Positions 1-28,076 of a stretch of 64,000 nt of DNA are shown piece after piece. The translations under genes and the position numbers were made by a program. The first letter of the stretch is position 1. Each line of letters opens with the position of its first letter. Under the pieces are notes generated by a model. The model was not told where the DNA came from. It saw only the letters and a program-made list of their open reading frames with translations, and ran no database searches. Source of the stretch: Aristolochia californica (Eukaryota; Streptophyta; Magnoliopsida; Piperales; Aristolochiaceae); contig JARWKL010000009.1 in the NCBI GenBank assembly GCA_029961685.1, forward strand, positions 31,617,708 through 31,681,707. The letters are read 5' to 3'.

Positions 1-15584
<15,584 letters not shown>

Positions 15585-16860
15585 ATGATTCAAACAGTGT
15601 TTTGGGTACCGACTTTGAATGAAAATATTGTGGACCTATCCACCGATTAATGCATACAAAGTTTTGGGATTACGAAAACCTAAATAAAATGATATTTGCC
15701 CTCATTTTAGAACACTGGGGCCCACTATTTCTCAGCGGTTTAGATGGGAGGGGCTAATGGGTCAGTCGAGGAGAGCAACGGGTCGGGTCAAGTCCACGTC
15801 GTTGTGACGCAAGACGTGCTAACCGTGCCAAACACTCAATGTCAGGGCACCACAACGAAACCGACCTTCTTCCCTTTGCAACCATATCTTGCCACGTTCA
15901 ATTCGCATTTACCCTTCGTGGCAGCCAGTCACACGTTGAGTCCCAGTCGACTTTACCTTCCAAGATATTTTATTTCCTTCGTAAGACTGAGAAATAGAAA
16001 TGTAAACCGGGAACAGAAATATCTACGCCTTCGTTTAGCACGCGCCGCGAAGGTGGTCGCTGAAGCTCCACTCGCCCCTCCCAAACCAGTCCGACTATCT
16101 TCTACGGAGAAAAGATCAGGCGGAAAGAAAAATATCGGGTAAAGTTGCTACCTGCTCGCAAATGCCGTGCCGCCGTCACCGATCACTGCCTCGCCACAGC
16201 TTCCGTACTTTCCTACTTTCTGCGTTTTCATCGGTAGCTGATAAATTTTTAACAGCAATTTAAAGTAACCAGATAATCTTTGTTCCGAACAGATAATGTT
16301 GTACGAATGGCAAATTGACATTTTTAAACGAATAGCAAACCAGTCTCCAAACTTTTTTGAGTCTATTCTGCATTCACTCAGAATACTGAAGTGGAAGCAC
16401 AACTAGTAAGAAATTCTCCTAAAGAAAACTCCCCCGGTCAGTTTGCTTCACTGAACCAATTAAACTAGATTCAAAAAGATAAAGTATTCTGACTGAAAAG
16501 AAACAGAAACAGAAAGACGCAAGAACAACGGCGACGTACGTATAAAATGTCAAACATAGTAGAATTCCCTTACCTCTCTTCCATTTCATGTATGAACTTA
16601 AAAAAGAGAAGACAAAACGACAACAATTCATACAAAAATTAAAAAGAAGAGGAAGAAAAAAATAATAGAAAACAGTTAGTTTCGACCGAAACAAGCAAAC
16701 CAGACACATTGAAACCCCGACATGAGAAGGGTTGACGAGAAAGATAAAAAGAAGAAGAAGAAGAGAACAAATTTACACAGACTTTACATCTCCCGATACA
16801 TTTTATTTTTCACATTTTTTCGCCCTTTCCAGGTTCTAAATTTTCTGTTAAGAGGAAAAG
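15585..16860. other. Intergenic: convergent 3' regions of BIG and the Dof gene
   Basis: This is the interval between the BIG stop codon and the stop codon of the minus-strand Dof gene, so it should contain both 3' UTRs. I see no conserved coding sequence. Around 16,600-16,760 there are purine-rich runs (GAA/AAG repeats), which read as pyrimidine-rich sequence in the Dof 3' direction. Short open frames on both strands look random. Confidence 0.6.
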
Positions 16861-17703
16861 TCACGGCAGGTAGAGGCTCCGATCGGCATCTGTCCACTGA
16901 GTCTGACCCCATAAGTAGGGCTGATCAAATGAGGAAGTTAAATCAAACAGCCCTTGATCACCGTTAGGCTGCCAATCTAACGCCGTAAAGCCGCCGTTGC
17001 TCTGCTTCCCTTGCAGCGGCGGCAAATCAGCCGGAACATTATGATCAGGACACCCCGTCGTGAATTCCTCAATCTGAAGTTCCTCCAACATACCGGGCAT
17101 CTTGTTATTATCATCGCTGTGCTGTTGACCACGGAAAGAAGCAAAGACGTCCGAGAAACCGTACCCTAACATAGTCGACGGAGTTGTCGCCGTCATCAAG
17201 CTCGTAAAGCTGCAAGTCGAAGAGAAAGCCCCGGAATCAGAGACCTTATCAAGACCCTCCACCAAAGGAGCCGGATATTCGTCTGAGTTAGGGTTTTTCG
17301 CCGGGAAATCACCGAAGTGAATCAGATCGGACGCGGAGGAGGTCGACACCTCCGTCGTGGTTCCCGTGAGAGTGGAGCTTTCGCTGCTGGAATGCGAAGT
17401 AGTTTTCCGCTCCTTCTGAGATTCTTGTGACTGTTTGGACTTGGAACGCTTCGTCTTCCTGCAGCCTCCGCCGACAGGAACATTACGTAACACTCCACCT
17501 TTAGTCCAGTATCGTCGACAGCTTTTACAGAAATGGCGTGGCTGAGAGAGATTATAGTTGTTATAATAGCAGAACTTCGTGTTGAGAGAGTCGCAGCGAG
17601 GACATTTCAGGGCTTGGCTGGGGTGCGGCCTCATGCGACGGTCCCCAGCCAAGATCCTGCCGGTCCCGTTGGTTGCAGCCGCCGCCGATCGTAGATCTTG
17701 CAT
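16861..17703 (-). CDS. DOF5.4: Dof zinc-finger transcription factor, DOF5.4/OBP4 type
   Basis: A single open exon of 280 aa. The N terminus starts MQDL and contains GDRRMRPH, as in DOF5.4/OBP4 proteins. The Dof domain (about residues 33-84) has the CX2C-X21-CX2C zinc ligands (CPRC ... CKSC), followed by the invariant RRYWTKGG and GGGCRK. A basic KRSKSK segment next to it is a likely nuclear localisation signal. The middle is Ser/Thr-rich, and the C terminus ends ALDW ... GLFDLTSS ... SLYLP, a tail shared with OBP4. Family knowledge: plant-specific factors that bind AAAG cores; OBP4 of Arabidopsis restrains cell growth and root-hair development. The start was chosen because MQD is the conserved N terminus and upstream in-frame sequence has no homology. 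No introns are needed. Confidence 0.93.
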   Translation of the reverse strand: MQDLRSAAAATNGTGRILAGDRRMRPHPSQALKCPRCDSLNTKFCYYNNYNLSQPRHFCKSCRRYWTKGGVLRNVPVGGGCRKTKRSKSKQSQESQKERKTTSHSSSESSTLTGTTTEVSTSSASDLIHFGDFPAKNPNSDEYPAPLVEGLDKVSDSGAFSSTCSFTSLMTATTPSTMLGYGFSDVFASFRGQQHSDDNNKMPGMLEELQIEEFTTGCPDHNVPADLPPLQGKQSNGGFTALDWQPNGDQGLFDLTSSFDQPYLWGQTQWTDADRSLYLP

Positions 17704-20700
17704 TGCTAGACAGATTCACCTTAGTCCAAGAACATTCCAGAGTACGGTGCCGAATTTCGCTTACCGTTCCGCCGCAGACGCACTCGAGCAGATTAAAATC
17801 CAGAACCACAAATGAACAATGACATCGATCGACGACCGGCAGGAAATCTCCACCTACGCCAGGAGAAACAGCAAGGGGGCGGAAGTGAAGGTCGTATCGT
17901 TATCCCCTAGATCGAACAAATTCACCGGCGGTCACCCGGCTAGCAGTCGCCAACTCCGCATTTTCCAAGTGCGTATCCGGGATCGCTCCCTCCGCCTCCA
18001 TATAGCGTGACAAATATCCCACGCCTATTTCTTCAAAGAGATTTTATTTCAGCGCAATCAAACTGACCATTATACCCCTCCTTCTCAAACCGCGAAGGGG
18101 AAAGAACGTGTCTTGGGTATCTGAGCAAAATCACACATGTGTACGGAACCACGATGCCAAATGTTGGGAGCCACCCCAATCGGAGGTCCCGTACTCTTAT
18201 CAGCGGCCACCGAATGGATCTACGTCCAATGATTACACTATTAGTTGGAGCTTCGAGAAGAGGAGCCGAAGCGAAAACGGTAAAAGTAAACGCCGTCGTC
18301 GAGGATGACAATTGTGAATAGATGGGAGACGCGGGGGCGTTTTAGGTAACACGGCCGTAGTACGAATACGAGTCTGACATGGCCGTACGTCCGTAGCGGC
18401 GAAGCGTGCGTTGGATGAGAATACGTGTAGGGGTGTCATATGTGGGATTATGGGATAGAGAAATCTTCTTTGTCGGCCATCTCGGGCATGCGGTGGAGGA
18501 GAGAGGAGTTGTGCGGTAGTGGAAGGGACCACGTTGCGAGTTGCTATTGGGAGAGGGCAATGATTTCTCCCAATGGACGTTGCTGTAGGAGAAGGGGAGA
18601 ACAGTCGGTGGGTCACTTTTGGTATAGTGCAGAGGGCAGTTCACTTGCGCCTGTACTCGGCAACTCGCATGCCCTGCTACATAGGTCACGCTTCGGTGCC
18701 GCAGTCCTGAAGTACAGGCCGCACCAGTGGAGACCAGAGACGGTAAAGATTTGGTCGATATTTCCGGCACCATCAGCAACACCTTCGATAGTTCGTTTCG
18801 GGTGGACGTCGTTGTTTAGACGGCTCCAACTCGGGGCCCACAACCCAATAAGAGGTAGTCGGTTGGAACGCCAACACGCTCCTTATTACCAGGCCCCACT
18901 CACCACTCACCACGTGAGCAGGTCCCCGGTAGCGCGTGTGGCACTTCGTTGGATTCTGTTTCCTGTAGGTCATTCCGGTGTTGGCGGATGCACATGACCT
19001 CATGATGTTTTTACTTTTTTTTTTTTTTTTTAAATAAATTTTTTTTGGACCTAATTTGTCCTTTTTAATGATTGCTTAAGGTTAGGAATTTATTTTATTT
19101 TTTAGCTCTAATTTTTTTAAAAAGGTTTATAATAGTGTGGGGCCGACCTTAAAATGTCGCACTGAGTGCTTATGGACCCGGACAGGTAAGTCTTGGGTCT
19201 GTGCTTTTGGGTTGCAATTCCCTTGGGGCCCCCCGTTTTTGGATGCGTAGAAGATAATATCCAACCTGGCGGTTATTTGTTGAATAATGAGACAAATATA
19301 GATATTATTTAGATAGTTCTTGAGAAAGATATTTATAGTAACTGAAATATCCTAGTTAGGGTACGCGACAGTACTTAACTGTCTTACATCAAAAGAGTAA
19401 AACCTATAGTAATGTTAGAGCTTAGTAAAACCCAGAATGAGTCAAAATCAGATTTTTAAGTCCAATTTGACAAATTTGATCCAGTAGCAAGAAAATGTCA
19501 CGGATAATGGCTACAATTGCCCCGAGCGCATGCAATCATGCTGCCTTATTGCTCATGTGTCACAGCTCACAATACCCAACCTCCGCCCGGTCATCCATTC
19601 CTTCACTGATGTTGAAACCTCACTACTACAAACATTCCATTTGTGCCCCTTCTGTAAACCGAGGGACGGCAACTCAAACTTACATATGTTCAAGTGTGAT
19701 TTGATTTAAATATTTTGAACTCAAACTCAAACAAAAAAAAAAAATTAATTGAGTTTAAGCCCCAACTCGAGCTCCAATCTATTAAGGTATAACAACCAGC
19801 TTCGTAAACTTAAAAAGAAAGAGTAAACATTTCTATCAATAATATTTGTTACATTAACAAATAATAACATTAGATGTCGAAAGATCCAAAAAAAGTTGAA
19901 TAATCGATCATCTTTGAGGTTTGAGGTAAATATGATCAACTATCAACCGATTAAAGAAGCAATTAACGAAAACAATTATAGTAAAGGGTATTTTTGTAAA
20001 AACTAGTCAACTTACGAACTAACAAACCGAACTTAGATAATTTTGAGTTTGATTTATTATACTTAACGAGCTTTATTTCAAGTTTGAGCTTGATCGAAGC
20101 TCAAATAAAAACTAAACTGAGCTAAGTATTTTTTTGAACCAAACTCGAACAGTTTATAAGCTGGTTTGACTCAATACCACCCTACGTAAAACCCCTACGC
20201 CGCCCATGTTTTAAGTTTTTAATGGAGGGGGATTGGAGGGGGTCTTGAAAGTATTGGACGCATCCCCTAACAGGGAGGCCCCCATTCACATGAAAAGAAA
20301 ACAAAAATGAAGTGTTCCTTTCTCTCATCTCCCGTCCTCTCGAAGTTGACACGGAACCTAAAATCCAACCATCACCTTCTCCACCTTGTCACCTCCAACC
20401 AACCCCTCTCCCCCCAGAGCTAATACTTGCAGACAAACTCATGGACACAAATCGACAAATCGTGACCTTCACCAATAACTACTCTGCGTCGATCCACAAG
20501 AATCACCATTTCAAATGAACCCCACCCCCACCCCCACCCAGGGTGATGTGACCCATGAAGGACCCTTGTCGGTTAAATGTCTTGACCGAAGCAGTGTGAG
20601 TTAAAAATCCTGGTTGGGGTGATGGAGAGAATGTGACCAGACCGAACTTAGCAAACTGTAACGGAAGTCAGGCTAAGGCGGTGGGATTACGTGAACCGCA

Positions 20701-21614
20701 CATGGCCAGCAAACAAAGGATGACATATGATGTGATACGTCATGGGATTTTTTGGATATTTTCAAGCCATATATACGTGGACCGGGCCCACATATGCGTC
20801 TTGGGATGGAACCCACTATCGGACTGAAATCGTGTGGTTAAACCCAAGTTGAACATTGTCGAATCTATCGAGGTCGATGATTTGGACCACCCACCATAAC
20901 AATTGATTAATTAAATAGCTTCAGTCAAGATGCTCATTTAATGACATTAGGGGTGGCTACTGACTTGTCCACATTATACAATTGGATCCGTCCTAGGACT
21001 TATATGGGCCTCCTTTATATGTTCCTATTCGGCCAAAGGCCCAATTATGAAAGGATTGGACCTAGCCGTTCTTATTTACAACCTTTAAGTGGTTTTAATG
21101 AGATGAGTCTTCTGTCCGGGCTCCACAAAGTAATCAATCATTTGATTTATTTTGGTCCATGCAGAAACGCTGGTTTTTCCATCACCGGTCTCTCTTCCAG
21201 CATTGCTATTAAGACTGGTATTTATTCAATTTATAATGATAAATTTAACCAAAACGATAAGTTTAAGGGATTAGATAATGACAACACGTGATAAATACAA
21301 TAGGGATCTTATCCGATAACCGAAGGGAAGACTATGTTAACCCTTTATCACCCATTTCTTTAGTTTTTGCTGGAAAAAAGATTGAATTGCTCTTTTTTGC
21401 AGTGAGATAGGTCAAAAGAAACAACTACAACGGTGTTCTTGCAAGGCAAATCATTGCAAAGCAACCTCACACTATCAGGGATGTGGCTACAAGAGTCATC
21501 CCTGGAGGTAGAAGAAGTCTAGAAAGGTGACGAAGGAGAGAAGGGAATGTGTTAGACTTGATCAGTGAAGGGTACTGGACGATCAAGAGCTTGGCCTGAT
21601 TACAGGGGACAAAG
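17704..21614. other. Intergenic region between Dof gene (-) and OPT transporter (+)
   Basis: This divergent interval must contain both promoters. From about 17,700 to 19,000 the DNA is CpG-rich (Dof 5' flank). From 19,000 to 20,200 it is AT-rich and looks like decayed repeat. Around 20,510-20,540 there is a short CCCCA microsatellite. I found no exon with recognisable homology, and short open frames on both strands lack conserved motifs. No tRNA-like fold was recognised. Confidence 0.55.
19690..20175. repeat. Probable decayed transposon remnant with GAGCTC/AACTCGA-rich ends
   Basis: This stretch contains repeated motifs of the type AACTCAAACTC, AACTCGAGCTC, GAGCTTGATCGAAGCTC and ACTCGAACAG, ending in a CACCC-containing tail. 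Such motif-dense ends are common in non-autonomous plant elements. No transposase, clear terminal repeat or target duplication could be identified, so the class is unknown. Confidence 0.3.
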
Positions 21615-24600
21615 ATGGATTCCAAGGGTGACGGTTACCCTGAGCAGTACTCTCTAGAGCCAATTGGCAAATCGTCACAAACGCTTGAAGAAGAAAACTC
21701 AGGTCATATATCTTTTCTCAGTTCTCGTCGTACAGTTCTTTTGTTGTCTGTTCGATTCAAGTCTCCTCTCTGGCCATCTTTTCTTCCCTCTAAACCTCAC
21801 CTGTCATTTCTGAATTAACGCAAAGCTTCATAGATTGATCCCTTTTTAAAATTTAACCGGATGCAATACTTACAGCAAATAATAGACAGCAAAAAAGCTT
21901 CATTTTTAATGTTCTTCATGTTCAAGCTTCGCATAATCTTGTTGCGGCTAGTCAAATAGTATGTTACCGAGTACAGTGGCAACTCCGGATTAGTAATCGA
22001 TTTGATTAATAAACATGTTCAGTTCGATAATCTTTCTCTTGCCTGCTGTGCAGTTCTTACTTCTCTATCCAGGCATACTTTTGCATTTGGCAAGGAAACC
22101 AGATCCTTTCAGTTGAAGTTCTTGCTCATCTTCATTCTGTAAATTTTCTTAAAAATGCTCTTATAAAATTCATCTTCATACTTTTATGAATAACGCTATT
22201 ATTATGTATTTGAGTCCTAAAGAACCTTCATTTAGTTTCCTTTGGTCCCTTGCAGCCAGTGTTTGTATATTCTTTTTGGATATTGGCCAGTATTTTTTAT
22301 GCGAACATGGTACACATTACAACTCATAATAATTGAGATAGGGTTTGGGGTTCAATAAAGACAATTGCTTGATACATTGACTGTAATGAAACTGACATCA
22401 TATGCACTCAGATGAGGTAGACGACTCCCCTATAGAGCAAGTAAAGCTCACCGTTCCCATCACCGATGACCCGACCATGCCAGTTCTCACATTCCGGACC
22501 TGGGTCCTGGGAATCACTTCTTGCGCCCTCCTGGCTTTTCTCAACCAGTTCTTCGGTTATCGCCAGAATGCACTCTACATATCATCTGTTTCCGCACAGA
22601 TCGCGGTTCTTCCCGTTGGGCGATTAATGGCCGCGACGCTACCCACTAAACCCATCAGAATCCCCTTAAGCAACCGGTCCTTCTCCCTCAACCCAGGGCC
22701 TTTCAACTTGAAGGAACACGTACTCATCACCATATTTGCCAATTGCGGTGCTACTACTGTCTATGCTGTTAACATCGTCACTATCGTGAAGGCTTTCTAC
22801 GGAAGAAAGATCCATGCTGTTGCTGCTTTGCTCCTCACTGTGTCGACGCAGGTGAGAGATCTCTATTTCATGCACAGAGTTTGTTTTTTATTTATTATAT
22901 AATGAATTTTTTTTATTGTTTCGGAACTTAGTGAATAAGTTAACGAATTGTACATTAGATGCTGGGATATGGGTGGGCGGGTCTCTTCAGGAAATTTCTG
23001 GTGGACTCCCCTTACATGTGGTGGCCGGCAAACCTTGTTCAAGTCTCCCTCTTTAGGTCATTTTCTCAAGCAGAAGCATCGTTGAACCGAGTTCCTCTTC
23101 GTTACGTACTGTTAACTCCAATTCTGATACGCATTGCAGGGCACTGCATGAAGAAGAGAAGAGACTCAAGGGAGGACTAACAAGGCTTCAGTTCTTCCTC
23201 ATCGTCTTAATCTCAAGCTTCGCCTACTACATCGTCCCCAATTATCTGTTCCCCTCCATTACTGCCTTATCTTTCATCTGTTGGATATGGAAAAACTCAG
23301 TTACGGCACAACAAATTGGGTCTGGCATCTCTGGCCTCGGTCTTGGCTCCTTCGCCGTAGATTGGTCCACAGTTGCTGGGTTTCTGGGAAGTCCCCTGGC
23401 CACACCAGGCTTCGCAATCATAAACGTAATGGTTGGCTTCGTCATAATTGTGTACATTATCATCCCTGTCGCCTACTGGACAAACTCGTACCAGGCCAAG
23501 AAGTTTCCCATCTTCTCCTCCCATGTCTTCGATGCAGATGGCAAGCCGTACGATGTAACCCGAGTTTTGGATTCCAAAACCTTCAAATTTGACGAAGCCA
23601 GTTACCTAGATTACAGCCAGGTTAACCTTAGCATTTTCTTTGTATTTACCTATGGCTTGAGCTTTGCCTCTTTGGCGGCCACACTATCTCACGTTGCTCT
23701 ATTCCATGGAAAGTGAGTACGATTCTATCACCTTTACATCAGACCGGAATAATTTGATTTCAACTGTTAACGATTTTGACTCTGTTGTTGTAGAGCGATT
23801 TGGCAGCAAACGAAGGCAACGTTTGAGAATCAATTCAGCGATATCCATTCCAGATTGATGAAAAAGAACTATGAAGCTGTCCCTCAATGGTGGTTTTACT
23901 GTATCTTCGTCGTCGTGATCTCGCTTGCGATGCTCGCCTGTGAGGGCTTTGGGAAACAGTTGCAGCTTCCTTACTGGGGAATTCTAATGGCTTGTGGATT
24001 GGCTCTTATTTTCACCCTCCCCTTTGGAATTATCACTGCAACAACAAATCAAGTAGGACATACCAATCTCAAACTATATAAATTGATTTTAAAGTATAAC
24101 AGAGCTGATGTAGTCAGGAACTTTTGATTTTTGCAGCAACCAGGGCTAAATGTGATAACTGAGCTGATTATTGGTTTCATGTACCCCGGAAGACCTCTTG
24201 CTAATGTGGCTTTCAAGACATATGGTTATATCAGCATGGTACAAGCCATCATTTTTCTATCAGATTTCAAGATTGGCCACTACATGAAGATTCCTCCCAA
24301 ATCCATGTTTCTTGTGCAGGTAATTTTTTTTTTTTTTTGTGAACTTTAACCTTGTTAAGCTGTGTGGAACCTAATCAACGTCTTACGCTGAGTTGGTATG
24401 TGGATCGACCTTCATAGTGGTGTGTGATTTCTCTTGTAAACTTTTTCATTTTCATAATGGATTACTATAGCGACGTAAGACAAGATGTAGGCAAACCTAT
24501 ATAAATCTTATTGTGTGTTTATTTCTTCTTCTTCCGCGATTATTATTATTATTCTTATTAATTTAGAATTAGAGAGTTTTATTAGTAATTTAATGAGATG

Positions 24601-25242
24601 AATTATGAATTGATGCAGATGGTGGGAACATTGATTGCTTCATCTACATATTTCGGCACTGCATGGTGGTTGTTGACAACAGTGGACAACATATGCCACC
24701 CATCACTGTTACCAGAAGGGAGCCCATGGACTTGCCCAGGAGACGATGTGTTCTACAATGCCTCTATCATCTGGGGTGTAGTAGGGCCACTTCGCATGTT
24801 TGGTCGCCTTGGCCATTACCCCAGGATGTACTACCTCTTCCTAATTGGTGCCTTGGCACCCTTGCCAGGGTGGGTCCTGTCTCGCAGATATCCAACCATA
24901 AAGTGGTTCGGTCTGATCAACATGCCCATCGCACTAGGAGCCACTGGACAAATGCCTGCAGCAAAGGCAGTCAATTACGTGTGTTGGGGTGTTGTGGGCT
25001 TCTTTTTCAACTTTGTGGTCTATAAGAGATATAGAGCGTGGTGGGCAAGGCATAATTATGTTCTTTCGGCTGGTTTGGATGCTGGAGTGGCTTTCATGGC
25101 TATTCTCACTTATGTGACACTCCAGCTGAAGGATATTAATGGGATACAATGGTGGGGTCTTGAGTTGGGTGATCACTGCCCAATTGCTCACTGTCCCACT
25201 GCTCCAGGCATTGTGGCTAAAGGGTGCCCTGTCTTTACTTGA
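21615..25242 (+). CDS. Oligopeptide transporter (OPT family, OPT1/OPT5-like), seven exons, 754 aa
   Basis: Exons 21615-21702, 22412-22851, 22959-23056, 23140-23712, 23794-24052, 24137-24319 and 24619-25242 join in frame through GT..AG introns to 2,265 nt. Exon 1 encodes a hydrophilic N terminus starting [11 protein letters not shown] and splices to [16 protein letters not shown], the usual OPT start of the membrane region. The two OPT signature motifs are present: NPG at about residue 123 and KIPPK (family KIPPR) at about residue 537. Many hydrophobic segments follow, as expected for a plasma-membrane protein with 12-16 spans. The C terminus [16 protein letters not shown] is typical of the OPT1/OPT5 group. 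Family role: proton-coupled uptake of tetra-/pentapeptides and related compounds; substrate here is unknown. The stop codon lies about 75 bp before the inverted duplication begins, so its 3' UTR probably enters the left arm. Confidence 0.94.
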
Positions 25243-25730
25243 AATCTATTTTATTTGGCTTTTAGTCATGATCATTAAGGTAGCCTACTATTAAACGATG
25301 CCCTGTAAGATACAAAAACGAAAAGACTTTTTTGGGTTATTATTTCCGTTTCTGATTTGCTTGTTCTTTGCCATGGTTATGGTTTTGGCTTTTAAAACTA
25401 CCAGCTGCTGTGTTCCTCAAGAAACTGCACTTACCAGTTTTTGAAGTTGTTTGATGAACCCATTGTATTGGAAGGTTTTTTTTATGTCCTTTTAAGTGCT
25501 AATTTTCTATTTATTGTTCTTGCTGCTACGTAGATTTGTAGAGGGAGATGCTGCGAGTATTGTCATTATTAGGCAGTCTCGTTGTCTGCACTCAACCTTT
25601 GTTTTGGATAGTCGTTGTGCTGGTTAAAATCCCCTATTGGTGGTTGATACGAATGTTTTTTAACTTTTTGGCATATGTAATTTCCTTCATCTATTTGGGG
25701 GGATTTCTCTGTCCATGAAACTACAATTTG

Positions 25731-27207
25731 AGGGGTTAGGTCCCGGCCGAATTTTTGCTTCTCCCGCTCGTCTTCGTGCTTGTCTCTCTTCTCCCTCTCT
25801 TTTCTCCCTCTCGGCCTCCCTCTCTTCTCCCTCCCGGCGAGGAAGCTTCCCTCAGCATTTCACCGTCTTCCGTTGGCAAGAAGTACACCAATTACAAGCC
25901 ACTGGGATGGAAATGCCGCTGCCGAAACCGTCTTTTCATTCCTTAGCTCGGTCAGTTGGTCCTTTGAGGATGCTTCGAACGCGCTGGATGGGTTCACCGG
26001 CCTGAGAGAAACACTGGTATGAAAAGGGTAACAAAATTGCTGGTTCTTTAGCAGGATGAGTTTACAAGAATGGGTTTGTTGAGCCATTAAAAGCTGCTTC
26101 TCCTTCACTTATCCTGTATGTTTTGCCTTTTTCCTTTGTGTTGGGTCAGTAGTCTCTTGGGTTATTTAGGGGCACGGCCTGCACAGAACTTGTCTGGTAT
26201 TTATTAAACTTGGAATTTATACTTTATATCTTTGTTATCATCTTGGTGATGGTTTCTTGATTTCATATTTAGAGGCACGGCCTGCACAGAACTGTCTGGT
26301 ATTTATTACACTTGGAATTTATACTGTATATCTTTGTTATCATCTTAGTGATGGTTTCTTGATTTCATCTTACCCACTGAATTATTTCCAGGGTTTGAGG
26401 CTTTGCCAATGAGAAAGCCAGCTTTCTTTCTTCTGCATCTGATGATGGTTTCTTGAATTTTTCTTACTCTTCTGCTAATATGAGACCCGGGATGCAGGAT
26501 TACTACAGTGTATCACTCAATAGAACATTAAGCTAACTCCATCAATATTCATCAAATTGCAAACTGGGAAGATCCAGATGCTGGTTATTCCAACGAAAAA
26601 TTGGTAGATTAACTCCACTGCTGAAAAAATTGCAGGGGAAATGCTCAGGCAAAAAAACTGCAATAGAGGCAGGTGAGTCGTAGGCAAAAATATTACATCA
26701 GGGATGGGCAAGAGGTTAGAGGAGGGTATCCCCATTCAGTTCTGAGCCTAGATTCGGATTCAGGTACGATACCTAATTGGGATTTGATTTTGATCTCGAT
26801 CCATATTAGGTTATGGTTTCGAATCAGATACCAAATCCGATTTGGATTGATTTGGGTAAGGATGTGGATCTAATTTCGAATCCATACTCTAATTATAATA
26901 TTAGTATATTAATATATTTTAATTCTACATTAAATTTCTTATTAGTGTAGTAATCATGTTTTTTTTTGTTAAGTTGGTGTTTAGGTATACATGTTCTATT
27001 TAAGTATATTATTACAAATTATTCATTCTCTTGTTTTGGTTATATTTCTCATTTTGGGGCACTAACATTGGAATCTGTTTTCTAGTGCACTGAACTCGTG
27101 TTGACTAACACCCAACTTGAAGTTGAAGTTGAATTAGATCATTGAAGTGAATTTGAATTTGAAGTTGAAGTTGTAGTGGTAGTTGTAAATGTTGACTAAC
27201 CCTCCCT
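25731..27207. mobile_element. DNA transposon in left arm (3-bp target duplication TTG)
   Basis: The matching site in the other arm (38,192-38,215, complement) reads straight through CTACAATTTG to GTGGTTAC, so the 1,477 bp here are an insertion. It is flanked by TTG on both sides. The ends form a short imperfect inverted repeat (AGGGGTTAG at the left, CTAACCCTCCCT at the right). The 3' part (about 26,880-27,205) is AT-rich and related to the element at 33,156-34,679 in inverted orientation. A pyrimidine-rich segment and exon-like open sequence lie at 25,760-26,020. No transposase was recognised, so it is non-autonomous; a PIF/Harbinger-like origin is inferred from the 3-bp duplication and the kinship with the other element. 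Confidence 0.7.
26168..26373. repeat. Two-copy tandem repeat, 103-bp unit
   Basis: Two adjacent copies start at about 26,168 and 26,271. Each begins AG(G/A)GGCACGGCCTGCACAG and ends near GGTTTCTTGATTTCAT; they differ at only a few bases. It lies inside the left-arm transposon. Confidence 0.85.
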
Positions 27208-27633
27208 TTGGTGTGGTTACTTTTTATTGATGAGTAGTCAAACTTGTGGATTCGGCCATTGGCTCTATGGTAGCCAGTGGGCCACAGGGGTGGGGAGTCT
27301 CAACAGGGTTTGAAGTTCATTATTCACAAATAAAAGAAGCAAACTTGATACAGGTTAATTATTTGCATCCGGGTGAATGGGTTGCATCATGTGTTCCATA
27401 TGGTTCATATCATGTTAGTTTCATGTGGGCCATGCAGAATTAAAGGGGTCATGTAGAACCCTTGAAGTACTAAGGGGCTATGTTGTTGTTTTCATTTTGT
27501 TATATAACTTTCTGTATGACATGTGTTAGGGTTGAGCCTTTATAAATCTCCAGTAGAGCAGTTTTAGTTTGATTTTGCTGTTCTTTGAAAAATTCATACT
27601 ACGATTGATATTGATTGGTTTTTATTCTTCATC

Positions 27634-28076
27634 TAATTGTCAATGTTAGCTACATTTACAAAGCATTTTGAGAAATATGGAGAGCTTGTTGATTCTGTTA
27701 TAATGAAAGATCGATCTATGGGATATCCAAGGGGCTTTAGATTTATCACATATGCTGATCCTGCCGTTGTGGATAAGGTTATCGAGGAAAATCATGCTTT
27801 AAAATGGAAAGCAAGTATGTATGATTTTTGCTCTGACCTTTTCCTTTTAACTGAAAACCATTTTTTTTTTTTTTACTTTGTTTTGTGTTGGCTGTTTAGT
27901 TCATTATTCATTCTGAAATGACAGAATAAAAGTTAATAGCTACTGTTAAAAGTTGACTTCAGATTGTGCGGTGCGTGAAGTATTCCTGAGGTTTTAGTGA
28001 TAAAATAGCCCAGACCTGTTTGATAGAACTACTAGCTACTTCTATGGAACCACTGGAAAACAAAACATCTGATGTA
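27634..28076 (+). pseudogene. hnRNP-type RRM exon fragment in left arm (duplicate of 37,455-37,880)
   Basis: The exon reads FEKYGE, DSVIMKDR, YPRGFRFITYADPAVVDKVIEENH, the second half of an RRM with the RNP1 motif (the usual GFGF is changed to GFRF here). The end of the exon has an extra base relative to the right-arm copy and loses the NGNQ end, so translation would run into the intron. Sequence after the exon matches the right-arm intron up to about 28,076 and then stops abruptly. The first RRM exon, second RRM and glycine-rich tail are absent from this arm. It is therefore a partial, non-functional duplicate. Confidence 0.85.

Noticed and set aside
16419..16967. Open frames on both strands in the BIG/Dof 3' intergenic region
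   Set aside because: Low-complexity, no conserved motifs, and located where the 3' UTRs of two real genes are expected.
18033..19003. Several overlapping open frames of 60-180 codons on both strands upstream of the Dof gene
   Set aside because: They overlap each other in all frames in a GC-rich region and show no family motif; GC-rich random sequence gives such frames.
20312..21291. Small open frames upstream of the OPT gene
   Set aside because: No conserved domain or splice support; region is intergenic.
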